Part shown: positions 34,101 through 45,161 of the stretch, in pieces | Layout of the letters: every line of letters starts with the position of its first letter | Numbering within the stretch: the first letter of the stretch is position 1 | Assembly: GCA_003116995.1 (NCBI GenBank) | Contig: BDSL01000024.1 | Coordinates: 930,001-994,000 of the forward strand | Direction: 5' to 3' | DNA: 64,000 nt | From: Yamagishiella unicocca | Lineage: Eukaryota > Chlorophyta > Chlorophyceae > Chlamydomonadales > Volvocaceae | Position numbers and translations under genes: made by a program | Notes under the pieces: model-generated | What the model was told of the DNA's origin: nothing | The model's database searches: none | What the model saw: only the letters and a program-made list of their open reading frames with translations

Positions 34101-37100
34101 CCTCCGAGCCTGGCGCCCTCTGGACCCCCCCGGAGGCCCTGCCGTTGCCGTCCGTGTTGCCGGCGGTGGCTGCGTCCGCACCCGTATCCACCAGCAGCGG
34201 GCGATCGGCCTTGGGGGAAGATACGGGTGCGGTGAGGGCGACGGGGCGGGTGGGGATGTTTGCTGATGAGGGGCGGCGGGGATGTTTGCTGACGAGGGGC
34301 ACCCCCTCCCGCTGCGACCCACACCCCACCCCAGCCCCACCACCCCCAACCCCACCATCACCGCCACCACCACCACCACCACCGCCACCACCACCGCCGC
34401 ACCTCCCGCCGGCGCGCCCTTGCGGCCGCCCTCGCCGCCACCGCACCCGTCGAGCTCCCATCCCGCTGCCCCACCACGATCATCGAGCTACCGCGCGTGC
34501 CGCCGCCGCCGGCGCGACCGCTGGACGCCAGCCGGATGCTCCGCCGCCCCAGCCCGCAGCCTGCCGCCGCCGCCGCCGAGAGGGTGATGCTCTCCGCGCT
34601 GCGGGAGGAACCCAGACCCGTCGGGTCGCCCGCCGGGACGCCCTGGTCTCGCTCCTGTGCATCAAAGTGCATCAAAACCAGGAACACAGGAGCAGAAACA
34701 TAACCAGGACAGGTCCCGGGGGAGGCGCGGGCGTGAGTAAAGAACCAAACCGACAACGTCCGGGGGTAGGAGAACCCGTGTACGAAAGAGAAAACCGTGT
34801 AGGACGGTCGTTTGGAGATGCGGGGGCAGGGTGGTGCTGGGGCAGCTCTACCGGATGTGCCGGAGGAAGGTGTGACGGCACGCACGGCTTGTCCCTCCCT
34901 GCCGCGAACCCTTGCGTCTCGCTGTGCGTGTGTTTCGATGCATGGACCAGCCCCGCAGGCCACCCCAGCCCCCCCGCAGGCCTCCCTACCTTGACCTTTG
35001 ACGAGGCCATCATGCTAAGGGGCTGCACCACGAAGCGGCCCTGCTCCACCTGAGGTGCGGCAGCAGCGGAGTGGGGTGGTGTGGAGTGGAGTGGAGGGAG
35101 GGGGCGCCAGGAGTTGGAACGGGATGTTGTTCGAAGAGTTGGTGGACTGGGTTGGTTTGGGATGGGACGCGATGGGCTGGGTTGGGTTCGGTTTCCAAGG
35201 GTGTTCCAAGGGTGTTCACTCACCCGACGGGCAAAAGCTGTATGGCCACCAGCGACGCTAAGCCGCGGAAAACCTCCTCCTTAGCCTTCCTAGGGAGCAC
35301 ATGTAGACCCTGAGCACCCGCCCTCGCAGGCAGCTCTGGCTCCCGGCTCGCCATCCCGCCATCTCCGACCCACGTCCACCATCCCACCGCCCCACCCTCC
35401 GCTTAAGGCCGCGTGCATCCCCCCCCCCCGCTCTCCCTACCCCGCCCTCCCCCTTGATGCCGCCCCCGGCCCCTCACCTCGTCCCTCAGCAGCGTCACGG
35501 CCATGAGCATCCGGTCCAGGAATGCGTCCGTCCAGCCCACCAGGTCTGAGGCCAGCCGCAACCAGCTTCGCTCTCCGCACACACCACCCAGGTCGACCTT
35601 GGGGGGTCAGTTGGGTTGGGCGTTGGGTTGTGTGATGTTGGGTTGTGTGATGTTGGGTTGTGTGATGTTGGGTTGTGTGATGTTGGGTTGTGTGATGTTG
35701 GGTTGTGTGATGTTGGGTTGTGTGATGTTGGGTTGCGTGATGTTGGCTGGGTTGCGTGATGTTGGGTTGAGTGATGTTGGGTTGTGTGATGTTGGTTGGG
35801 TTGTGTGATGTTGGGTTGTGTGATGTTGGGTTGAGTGATGTTGGGTTGCGTGATGTTGGCTGGGTTGCGTGATGTTGGGTTGAGTGATGTTGGGTTGTGT
35901 GATGTTGGGTTGCGTGATGTTGGGTTGTGTGATGTTGGCTGGGTTGCGTGATGTTGGGTTGTGTGATGTTGGGTTGTGTGATGTTGGGTTGCGTGATGTT
36001 GGGTTGTGTGATGTTGGGTTGTGTGATGTTGGGTTGCGTGATGTTGGGTTGAGTGCTGGGTTGCGTGATGCTGGGCTGGGTGTGCGGTGGTGAGGACGCA
36101 GCAGCCACCCCTATCTAGAAGCCCCTTCCAACCCTTCCGGGACACAAGCCCTCTCATCTGGTGCTCCCGGCCCTGGCGCCCCCCCCCTGGTAATCCTACA
36201 TTTTCATCCCCTGGTGCCCCCTTCCCCATGATGCTGCCGCCCCAGCCCCCTCGACAGGCCGCCTCCACAGATTTGCCGGGTAGTCAGTCCCAGTGCTCCA
36301 GCATGCGCCCGCAAAATTGGTGTCCGACGATCACGCGCCAACTATCCTGTCCCGTCGCGTAAAACGGTTTTTACCCCCCCCCCCTTGCCTTCATGATGCA
36401 CGTCACCAGCGCCTCCGGCGAGTTGTCCAGCGAGTACTCCTCCAGGGGGGCCAGGGTGTAGCCACCTCGCACCCGGGCACTCACGGGGCGGCCCCACCAG
36501 CTGCGCCGCCCGCCCTCGGAAGCGGCCTGAGGGGCCCGCGGCGGGGGAGCGGGGGAGCGGCGTGAGTGATGGAGGAGAGTCGGGATTCACGGCATATTGT
36601 TGTACGGCTGCTCCGTTGCTGCCGTTGGTCTTGTCCGCCGTCAGCGGCATAACCCCACCCGAGAGGCACCTCTCCTCCACCTGCCTCCGAAACCGCTGCG
36701 CCCCGATGCTCTCCCCCCCCACACACACCGGTGTGCCTCCCCCCCACCCACACAACACACCTGGTACCCCACCCACACAACACACCTGGTACACCTCCCC
36801 CCCCACCCACACAACACACCTGGTACGCCTCCCCCCCCCACCCACACAACACACCTCCCCCTCGTCCCCGAGCGGCGGCTGCGGGTCCGTGTGCCCTGTC
36901 GGGGGCTCCACGATGCCGGCGGGTGGCTCGCAGCTGTTGAACATGAGGACCAGCATGGGGCCTGAGGGCGTGTGGGCGTGTGGGCGGTGGGGGCGGTGGT
37001 GGTGTTTGCGTGTGGGCGGTGTGGTCGGTGGTGGTGGTGGCGTTATTTGTGGTGGGATTGGTGGTGGCGCTATTGGTGGCGGTGGTGGTGGTGGTGCTAT

Positions 37101-40100
37101 TGGTGGCGGTGTTGAGCCGCCGATGGTGTTGAGAGGATACGGGTTCAGCAGTGAAGCCATGCAGCTGCCGTACGGTCCCACTCGCACATCCGCCAGTGGA
37201 GTTCCGTGGCTCAGCGGGGCATTACCGCACACATACATACACAAACACATACACACGCGGGCGTGCCGCCTTCTCCTTCGCACCCGTCTCGTCCGTCTTG
37301 AAGACCGTCTCCACCACCAGCTCTCTGGGGGCGCAGATGACGCCGGTCAGCCCCGGGGCCTGCAGGGTGATGCGCTGGATCTGAGGGCGGGCGGCAGGGG
37401 GGGAAGAGGGGCGGCAGGGGGTGGGAAGAGGGGCGGCAGGGGGGGAGGGCGCCGCGGTGGGGGGAGGAAGGTTGGCTGGCAGCCTCGGGCAGTAACGGGC
37501 CGTAAGGGCAGGGCGGTGGGACAGGTGGCCAGTGAGCGTCACGACCACAGGTCATGGCCTCGGGATGAGGATGTGCGATGGATATGTCGAGGGATACACA
37601 AGTAGTGAAAAGCTCAGCGCCCGCGGCCCCCACCTTCCCCTCCCCTGTCCAGTCATCCGTCCTCACCTCATTCTCGTCCACCGCCTGCCTCCGCTGCAGC
37701 ACCTCCTGCTTCATGGCGGGTCCCAGGATGGTGGTGTTGCCGCAGTGCGAGGTGAGGGCAGTCAGGCAGCGACGGGGGCTGCCCCGGACCACGGTGCTCA
37801 CCTGTCGGCAGGGGCAGGAAAACCGGGGGGGGGCGCGGGGAGGGGCGGGGAAAGGGCGGGGGGTGCGGAGGATACAGGTGAGCTGGCGAAGGCGGCGGTC
37901 GGGGCGGCGAGGGCACTCGTCGGCCCCGGCAGCAGTCTCAGGTCATGCACGTACCCGGCCCCCTCCCTCGACCCAGCCACAGGGATCCACTACTGCATAA
38001 TACCTTAATACCCAGGATCTCTTCCTGGAGTTGCCCTCCCTGGTGCCCTTCCTGGAGTTGCCCTCCCTGGTGCCCTTCCTGGAGTCGCCCTTTGTGGTGC
38101 CCTTCCTGGAGTCGCCCTCCCTGGTGCCCTTCCTGGAGTCGCCCTTTGTGGTGCCCTTCCTGGAGTCGCCCTCCCTGGTGCCCTTCCTGGAGTCGCCCTC
38201 CCTGGTGCCCTTCCTGGAGTCGCCCTTTGTGGTGCCCTTCCTGGAGTCGCCCTCCCTGGTGCCCTTCCTGGAGTCGCCCTTTGTGGTGCCCTTCCTGGAG
38301 TCGCCCTCCCTGGTGCCCTTCCTGGAGTCGCCCTTTGTGGTGCCCTTCCTGGAGTCGCCCTGCCCTGGAGTCCCTCCCCCTTCCCTCTCCGCCTCCGCGC
38401 CCCATCTTACCATGAACTCGCCGCCCACACCCGCCTCCGCGTCGCCTGCGGTCTGCGGCCGGTGGTAGATGGCCACACCGTTCACCTGCTTGTACGGCAC
38501 CCATCGCTGCTTGGTGTGCCGTACATCACCCCGCGCCGTCCCCCGCGTCTGCCTGCAGTTCCCCGCCCCGGCACCCAGCACGTTGCCCGAGCCGCGGAGC
38601 CCCTGGTGGCCGTGAACCAGCACGTGGCTGCCGTCGTCCAAGTCCTCGTAGTGCCCCTCGCTGTCGCTGCTGCTGGGCGAGAACCCCCCATCGAGCCGCG
38701 TCGCCGCCGCCGCAGTCGCGGACGTTGTCGCCGTCGCCGTCACCGCCGGCGGCGGCGGCTTGGATGGCTGCGGCACAAACACTGGAGGCGCCGCCGCCGC
38801 CGCCGCTGGCGCCGCCGCCGCCGCTGGCGCCGCCGCAGTTACAGTCGCGGATCTGGCGACGGCGGTGGAGGCGGTGGCGCCCATACTCATGGGTGCTTCG
38901 ACGGCGCTGGCGTCGTACATCAGCGCAAGCTTGACTGCGAGCCGGCATGGCGCCCAAGTGGAGAGTGGGGGCCATGGGGTGGGCGGGAAGGAAAGACGGA
39001 TCAGTACCACGGATCAGTACCACGGATCAGTACCACGGATCAGTACCACGGATCAGTACCACGGATCAGTACCACGGATCAGTACCACGGATCAGTACCA
39101 CGGATCAGTACCACGGATCAGTAACACGGATCAGTACCACGGATCAGTACCACGGATCAGTAACACGGATCAGTACCACGGATCAGTAACACGCTCAGCA
39201 CATAACCTTGATGCTCGTTCACCACTCCCACGGCACGCACCTCGCTCCGCCCGCACCTCCCCCTCCCCTATCACAACGACTCAGCAGCGCCTCCGCTCCG
39301 TCGCTTTGCCGCGTCTCTCCGCTGGACCACCACCTTCAGCGCCCTTGATTTGTCGGCCGTGGATTCGCGGATTATCTTATTTCCCCCCCCCCTTCCAGAC
39401 TGGCCCTAGCTTCTTCCTTCTCGTAACCCAACCGCAGCAACTGCCAACGCTGTCCACGCCACCGCACACACCGTGCACCAAGGCAAGTAGACCAAGCCCA
39501 CTCCGCACCGTCCGCGGTACGGCCACCGCACGTACCTGGCTCCGAAGCCGAGGTCCTGCGCTGACGCTCGTCGGGCGACAGCGGCGGGGCGACGGGGCTG
39601 GGCACCTGCACGCACACGGGAGCCGCGGCGGGGCTGGTGGGTGGGGTCATGGGGGCACTGGCGGCGGTACTGGAGGGGATCGTGGTGATGGGGCTTCCCC
39701 ACTAGCTGGAGTCGTGGTTGTCGGCAGGATGGTGGTGGTGGCAGCGGGCAGGGGGTAGAAGAGGCGTTCACGAGAGGTCCACCTGCCGAGGCGGCCCCCC
39801 CAGCCCTGCCCAACCCACCTGTGACGAGCCGCCCTCGGTCACCGGCTGCCTGCCATCCCCCGAAGGCAACTTGCTGCGCCCCAAGCCGGCGACGACCGGG
39901 ATGGGCGTGGAGGCGGCACCGATGCTCCCGCGCTGGTGGCCGCTCGCGTTGCCGAGGCCATTTCCGGTGGCCCCGATCGCGAAGTTGCCGTTGCTGATGC
40001 GACCCGGAGCGATGTTGGACATGCTGGGGGTGTTGGACGGCGGTGTTTTCTCGTGGCGGGTGGCTTCCAGGCACTCTGAGAGGCGGTTGTGCCAGTGGCG

Positions 40101-41089
40101 CGCCTCCTCCAGGGACTCGAACCCGAAGGAGAAGGAGGTGTAGCCCTTGGCGGCCCAACGTGTGGGCCAGGTCAGTGTGAACATGTACTGTTGAGGGGGG
40201 AAGATGGGGGGGAGTGGCGTGAAAGCCCGTGGGGGAGGAGGGGGGAAGAGGAAGTCCGTAAAAATGACAGAGGCGGGGGAGTTCGGGCCGGCTACAGGAG
40301 GGGCGGAGAGCCGAGGAGCAGGGTGAGTCCGCAGATAGGAGAAATGATGGGGCGCGCAGTAAAATCCAGGAGTAGCTTGGCGAGGGAGGGCGTGTTTAGT
40401 ATGGGGAAGGGAGCCGGGGCGATGGGGAGCTGCCAGTTCGGCGCGCCCAGGACGGGTTGGCATCGCCCATAGCGCGGTGCAGATGGTGTGGATCCGACAT
40501 CGTGGTGTCGGCGGTGAGAAGAAGCCGAGCGGGCTGCCCGGGGCAGTGGCCTAGTAAGGGGCAGATGCGAGCCCCCGACACGACATGAGATACTTAACGT
40601 CCTGAAAAGAAATAATACGTCTGGCTGTCAAATCGGAGCGCAGCGCACCCATGCACGTCGCAACCCGGTACGTCGGTGACGCAATACACCACGCGATGGG
40701 CTTGCGTCTGGAGTGCTCTGGACGGGACTGCACTGCGTGCACACCATTACACGACAACTTACCAAGCGAACGGGTTGGCCTTTTGCACCAATGGATTTGG
40801 GCTTTACAAACGTGGTGATTGCCCACTGTCCGCGTGGCCGCACATATTTCGTGCTGGGCTCCCTGATCTCCGCTACGGTGCGGGGTTGAATTTCGCATTG
40901 CGCCGTGAGAATCCATTGTTTGTTGTCCTCCTCATTCTCCTCAATGTTGTGGTAGGTGATGAACTTGGAACGATACAACCGCACGCGGCGAATCACCACA
41001 TAATCACTGCTAGAAGTTGCCTTGTAAACATTGGCATCCTCTAGCTGCTGCTCCGACTCCTCGGGGCCGCCATACTCGGAACTCGCCAT
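28131..41089 (-). CDS. EDR2-like protein: PH, START and DUF1336 domains
   Basis: Minus-strand exons in order: 40844-41089, 39819-40187, 39536-39605, 38411-38934, 37667-37801, 37284-37380, 36855-36961, 36389-36526, 35478-35570, 34990-35049, 34403-34654, 33991-34311, 33460-33546, 33090-33229, 29674-29847, 29300-29450, 28905-29016, 28131-28489; 1144 residues. PH domain about 20-115 (YVVIRRVRLYRSKF, YMFTLTW). START-like about 365-620 (YKQVNGVAIY, GGYTLAPLEEYSL, LLRDEVEQGRFVVQP). DUF1336 about 805-1060 (DRKKIPAGDSRF, NHMLKLIPHIADGSW, YIEIDIDISANNVASYV, ELPEALLGTLRL). Plant EDR2-type proteins bind lipids through PH and START at endomembranes and modulate stress and cell death; the role here is inferred from family only. 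Ala- and Ser-rich linkers lengthen the protein. The donor after exon 8 is GC. The exon 9 acceptor is uncertain. Intron 14 (3.2 kb) contains a mobile element. Confidence 0.85.
29038..29168. repeat. 35-bp minisatellite in EDR2-like intron 16
   Basis: Between three and four copies of a unit containing GCGTACGGCACGGAATGG. It lies between exons 16 and 17. Confidence 0.85.
30051..30666. repeat. 0.6-kb direct repeat, left copy
   Basis: Matches 32098-32715 almost base for base. It ends in CCACGGGTTTCCCTCGAACC, a motif also found inverted at 10389-10415. It could be an LTR; no primer-binding site complementary to a tRNA was recognised just inside it. Confidence 0.9.
31288..31470. repeat. 39-bp minisatellite inside the element
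   Basis: Four to five copies of a unit containing CCAGCCCCGGCGTCCAGCAG, with deletions in the last copies. It gives Pro/Gln/Ser/Ala-rich frames. Confidence 0.9.
32098..32715. repeat. 0.6-kb direct repeat, right copy
   Basis: Partner of 30051-30666. The few differences seen include single-base changes and one extra A. Such low divergence points to recent origin or gene conversion. Confidence 0.9.
33207..33311 (-). repeat. duplicated 3' splice region of EDR2-like exon 14
   Basis: A 31-bp sequence covering the acceptor and first bases of exon 14 (33207-33237) is repeated at 33281-33311 inside the upstream intron. The second copy keeps the AG but is not followed by the rest of the exon. Confidence 0.8.
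33887..33931. repeat. short dispersed intronic element, copy 1
   Basis: Contains CCAACTATCCTGTCCCG and the near-palindromic GTAAACCGGTTTTTAC. Related copies lie at 36319-36374 and 46973-47029. Confidence 0.75.
35595..36078. repeat. 15-bp minisatellite in EDR2-like intron 8
   Basis: About 32 copies of GTTGGGTTGTGTGAT with T/C/A variants and occasional short insertions (GTTGGCTGG). It lies between exons 8 and 9. All frames on the minus strand stay open and give Thr/Gln/Pro/Asn/His pentads, which are not coding evidence. Confidence 0.95.
36319..36374. repeat. short dispersed intronic element, copy 2
   Basis: The core GCGCCAACTATCCTGTCC and GTAAAACGGTTTTTAC match copies at 33887 and 46973. It sits within 15 bp of the GC donor of EDR2-like exon 8. 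Confidence 0.75.
36728..36860. repeat. CCCACACAACACACC tandem repeat in EDR2-like intron 7
   Basis: Five imperfect copies of a 22-34 bp unit containing CACAACACACCTGGTAC. It adjoins the exon 7 donor at 36854. Confidence 0.85.
38019..38372. repeat. 27-bp minisatellite with alternating variants in EDR2-like intron 4
   Basis: About 13 copies of a 27-bp unit containing GCCCTTCCTGGAGTCGCCCT. Two unit types (CCTCCCTGGTG and CTTTGTGGTG) largely alternate, forming a higher-order repeat. The minus-strand frame of exon 4 runs on through the donor into this array. Confidence 0.9.
39000..39192. repeat. 13-bp minisatellite in EDR2-like intron 3
   Basis: About 15 copies of ATCAGTACCACGG, some with AACACGG. 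It lies between exons 3 and 4. Confidence 0.95.
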
Positions 41090-41752
41090 ATGATACAAGA
41101 CGCACCTTAACACACACGATATTCCGCTATCGCATCCTATTTGTCAGGCAAAGCCAGCAGCTTAGAATAGGTGTGAGACTTCACGGACAGCTGGCGGTAG
41201 CCAACTAGCCATGCGACGCCGAACACCCTAAACTGGGGTGGTGGAGCTATACTGATATTATCACCCAAGTGCATCAAGGACGCTCACATCTAGCACAATC
41301 ACCATGTGTTAGATTGCAACGGTTATCCATTGTGATTTATGTCGTTCTTGGTGTAGACGTGGTTCCGGCGCCGGGTACACTTGTGCCTAAAATGGCCAGT
41401 GCGTCATACGTAACTGCGGTTGTGGGTACTGTGCAATCTTAACGTGTACAGTTCGCAGTCCAATCAAGCTAGCGTCTACGAACCTTGCAGGCAATGCTGC
41501 TTGTCTTTGGCCTATAAGCATCGGGCAGCTAAACCGCACGCTGCGGGTGCGCCGTGGCCGATGCACGTATGCGCGGCGCAACAAAGCGCCAGATTTTCTG
41601 ATCGTTGCGCTGTGTACGGCTGCTCGCTGAGGCCTGGCCGAAGCACCGCTCAGCTCCTGGCGCCATCAGCAGGATTGCCCGTTGCAAAAGGCGCGTATAA
41701 ACAGCAGCGTTCTTGCAGGAAGGGTGCGCCTCTCCGTCGCCGCCTTGTGACC
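41090..41752. other. divergent intergenic region (likely shared promoter)
   Basis: The 663 bp lie between the start codons of the EDR2-like gene (minus) and the hydrolase gene (plus). No gene is seen in it. A TATA-like hexamer lies 50-odd bp before the hydrolase ATG. Confidence 0.5.
41695..41701 (+). promoter_or_regulatory. TATA-like box of hydrolase gene
   Basis: GTATAAA occurs 52 bp before the proposed ATG at 41753. Position and sequence fit a core promoter; there is no experimental support. Confidence 0.3.
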
Positions 41753-44700
41753 ATGTCTTTCCTACGCGAGGCGCTCAAGGGCGCAAAGGTGCGGCTCGCT
41801 GGCAGTCCCAAGCAGCCCGGGGCCGCAAAGCGACTCGTGGCATGAGGCTGACGACCTGGGGGAATGGCCACAGTCAACGCCAGCCAGGAGCCAAGTATTC
41901 CAGCACCTAGACAGCCGGCCCCACCGCCCCTAACACATACACACGCACACAAACACAGCCCTTCCCACTGGCGTCTCATATCCCCGCCCACGCCAGTTCA
42001 ACACACCCTCTTAACCCAGCAGCCCCTGCCCTACAGTCCTCCCTCCAAGCCCGTCCTTCGTGGCATGTATCATCAAAAACCTTGGGCCCATGGCCCCCCT
42101 GCGCCAGCCCCCCTTGCCAGCAACCCCCGGTCTCCGCTATTCAAGCAGCTATCAACCAACCTTTGTTGGCCCATCACCTAGTCTAAGGCCATCCCAGTCT
42201 CCCCAAACCCACCTCTCACGGGTTTTGCCTCCACCTCCCACCCCCCATCTCTCCACTCGCAACCCCCCGGGGACCCAGGCCGATATCGACAGCGCCGGCA
42301 GCGAGCTGCTCCCCCGCCTGGCCCGCACCGCCCGGGTGGCCCGCATCCTGGGACTGGAACTGGCGGCCATCGTGGCCCTGGCGCCGTACGGCGCGTACGC
42401 CATGTCGGTGTATAGGTGGGGCGGGGGGCCGAGGGGGGGACGGGCGTTTTGATCAGGTGTCATGAGGTTCCGGAGCTGCGGCTGCTGCCCTTCCGTGGAG
42501 CCCTACCTACGGGATAAGGCCTTTCGGACCTGCGGGCGGGACCGGGGAGGAACGTGGGTGCGACTGGCTAGGAGAGAGGGGGCGCCTGGTCTGGAGCTTG
42601 CGCGTGTGCGAGTGCGGGGGCGAGCTCCAGGGAGGAGGGAGGTGAGCGACCGGGCCTTCGGGGCGTCGCTTGTACCGAAAGGCAAGCAACCCGTGGCGGC
42701 CCCCTTGAGCTTCGCGTGACGGTCTGCGGCCCGCATCGCTGTCCCATGGGTCGCCTCGCCCCGCCTCAGGCGCCTGCCGTCCGTGCCGCCGGGGCTCCTG
42801 CCGCCTCCGCCGCCGTCGGCTTCCGGGAGCCAGAGCACGGCGGCGCCACCGCAGCCGCCCGCGCCGACCCTTGGGCGGCTGCCGCTGGGCCGTGACGGCG
42901 TCGCCGTACACCGCCAGGTGTCGTACGGCTCCGCAGGGCGCAATACACTCGACGTGTACGTGCCCTTGTCTCTCTCACCGCCGCCGCCACCACCGCCAGC
43001 CGGCGGGGCAGCCCAACAGCAGCAGCAGCAGCAGGAGCGACCCGCGGTTCTGTTGCCGGTGGTGTTCTTCGTGCACGGCGGCGTTTGGGCCAGCGGCGAG
43101 ACGTGGCAGTACGCGCCCATGGCGACGCGGATGGCACAGGAGGGGATGGTGGTGGTGGTGCCCACATACACACTGTACCCGGAGGCGCTGGCAGGTGCGG
43201 TCGGTCGCGGGGAAGGAACGGCGGGAGTCAGGGGGGAGAGGCATGCCCATGTCATGCATCGGGAGGTTGCAGCTGGGCTGGTCGGGGTTGTTCTGCTTGG
43301 GTGTACGACAGGCGCGTTGAAGGTAGTGCCGTACGTGTTCGCCGCAGGTACGATGGTGGAGGAGGTGAGCTCCGCACTGACGTGGACCTTCGACAACGTC
43401 AGGCGGTACGGCGGGGACCCGGCGCGCGTCACCGCCGCCGGCCACTCCGCCGGCGGCCACCTGGTAGCGTGGGCGCTGCTGAGGAGGGCGGCGGCGGCGG
43501 AAGCCGCCGCCGCCGCCACCTCCGCCGTCGCCACCACCAGGACCGGGACAGCGACGACCTTGCTGCCCCCTCCGCAACCCATGTCGGCCTCAGCTCGAAG
43601 CAACAGCGCCGACGCCCCAGGGCAACCCCAAGCCGCCTCGCCAGCCTCCGTTGGCGGTCACAACAACGGCGCACCACATCAGGCCCACGAAGACACCCGC
43701 CGCAGGCAGGACGAGCAGCGTGTGCGGCGCCGAAGGGACGAGCAGCTGGACGAGCAGCAGCCCCAGGGCTCAGCGGCGCACTCGGGCGATCGGCGGGACA
43801 CCGCCGCCTACCTGCTGGGCGGCGGCGGGGCCTCCCTCCCTGGAGCCATCCACGCGCTGCGGGCCGTCGCCGACGCGCAGATGCACCCGCAGCCCGGCGC
43901 CGATACGTCGTACGACGGCGATGGCGGCGCCGTCGCGGCGGCCGCCGCGGCGGCGGCGAGGCCAACGCACACCGAGGCCGACTCGCGGATGCCGCGCGTT
44001 TTCGTGGGCATGTCGGCGGTGTACGACATAGCCAAGCACTACGAGTTCGAGAAGAGCCGCGCCGTGCACGAGCTGTCCATGATGAAGCGGGCGGTGGGCG
44101 GGCCGGCGGGGTTCGCCGCCGCTTCGCCCAGCGTCATCCTGGCGCGTGCTGCGGAGGCGGCGGAGGCGGCGGTGGGAGCGGGAGCGCAGACTGCGCCGTC
44201 GGCGGCCGGCCGCAACGCCAGCGGCGGCGACGACGGCCACTTGACGTCGTACTTCCATTCGTTTGAGCTGCTGGGAGACGCCATCCCGGCTCGCGCCGGG
44301 CTGAGCGCGCATGGCGGTGGCGGAGGAGGAGGAGGAGGGAGCGCAAGCAGCCGCCTTGGTGGGGCGGACCTGGAGGCCCAGTTCAGTGTTGCGGCGGCCC
44401 GGCGGCTGCCTCCGTTTGTGGTGATGGGCAGCTGCTCGGACCACATGGTTCCCTGGCACGAGGGGGCGGAGCTAGTGCACCAGCTGCGAAGGTGGGTGGC
44501 TGCTATTGCTTGTATATTAATTACCAAAAACGCGGCTTAGCTTGGTTGGGGCTTGGGAATCTCATGTCTGGGCGTACGTGCGGCCTGCTGCCACCACCTG
44601 AAGCCTGGGGTCACACTGGGCCTTTACCTTTCGCTGCAACACCAGCTCAACGCACGCCACCACCACCACCACCACCACCACCACCGCCACCACCGCCACC

Positions 44701-45161
44701 ACCACCACCACCACCACCACCACCACCACCGCCACCACCACGGCACCCACACAGACACTCGCAAGTCCTCAGAACCGGCACGCCGCTACCCAAAACCGGT
44801 GCGCAGGTGCGGCGTGCCCGTACGGCACCTCATGTACAACCACGTGGGCCACGGGGACTTCGTCATGGCCTGGCGTCCCGTGGACCTGCGGGCGCGTAAG
44901 CAGCAGCAGCCCCAGGCCGGGGGCGGCCGCGGCAGCGGGGATGCAGAGGAGGGCGCCGGACGACATGGTCACGAGCTGGAGGGGCTGCTGCCGTGTGCGC
45001 GAGACCTGCTGCAGATAACGCAGGGTCGCGTGCGTGCGGTGTCCGAGGGGGGCGCGGAGGGGGGGGGCGTGGAGGGCGGATCGGCGGTGGCGCAGGGTGG
45101 GCTTGGCGCGGATTACGTGGGTGAGGGGGACGGGGCTTGGGCGGCCCGGTCTAGGATGTGA
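41753..45161 (+). CDS. alpha/beta-hydrolase (ICME/esterase-like)
   Basis: Exons 41753-41788, 42279-42415, 42770-43194, 43348-44491, 44807-45161; phases close to 698 residues. A hydrophobic stretch, ILGLELAAIVALAPYGAYAM, near residue 45 may be a membrane anchor. Catalytic features: oxyanion motif HGGVW (160-164), nucleophile elbow GHSAGGH with Ser233, acid in SCSDHMVPW (Asp564), and base in NHVGHGDF (His596). VRRYGGDPARV precedes the elbow, as in isoprenylcysteine methylesterase and arylformamidase relatives. The substrate cannot be told from sequence. About 140 low-complexity residues separate the elbow region from YDIAKHYEFEKSRAVHEL. This explains the length, roughly double that of a typical 300-430 residue relative. 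The first exon (12 codons) is chosen because its phase fits and a TATA-like box precedes it; it is the least certain part. Confidence 0.8.
44657..44742. repeat. CCA/CCG trinucleotide tract in hydrolase intron 4
   Basis: About 28 CAC-type triplets with a few CGC. It forms part of the pyrimidine-rich region upstream of the last exon. Confidence 0.95.

Noticed and set aside
35595..36078. Long minus-strand frames of TQPNI-type repeats as a protein
   Set aside because: They are minisatellite frames inside an intron of the EDR2-like gene, with no independent coding evidence.
41753..45161. Functional link between the CaaX-tailed kinase and the ICME-like hydrolase
   Set aside because: The genes are about 27 kb apart with others between them, and the hydrolase substrate is not assignable from sequence. 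Co-occurrence alone is no evidence.
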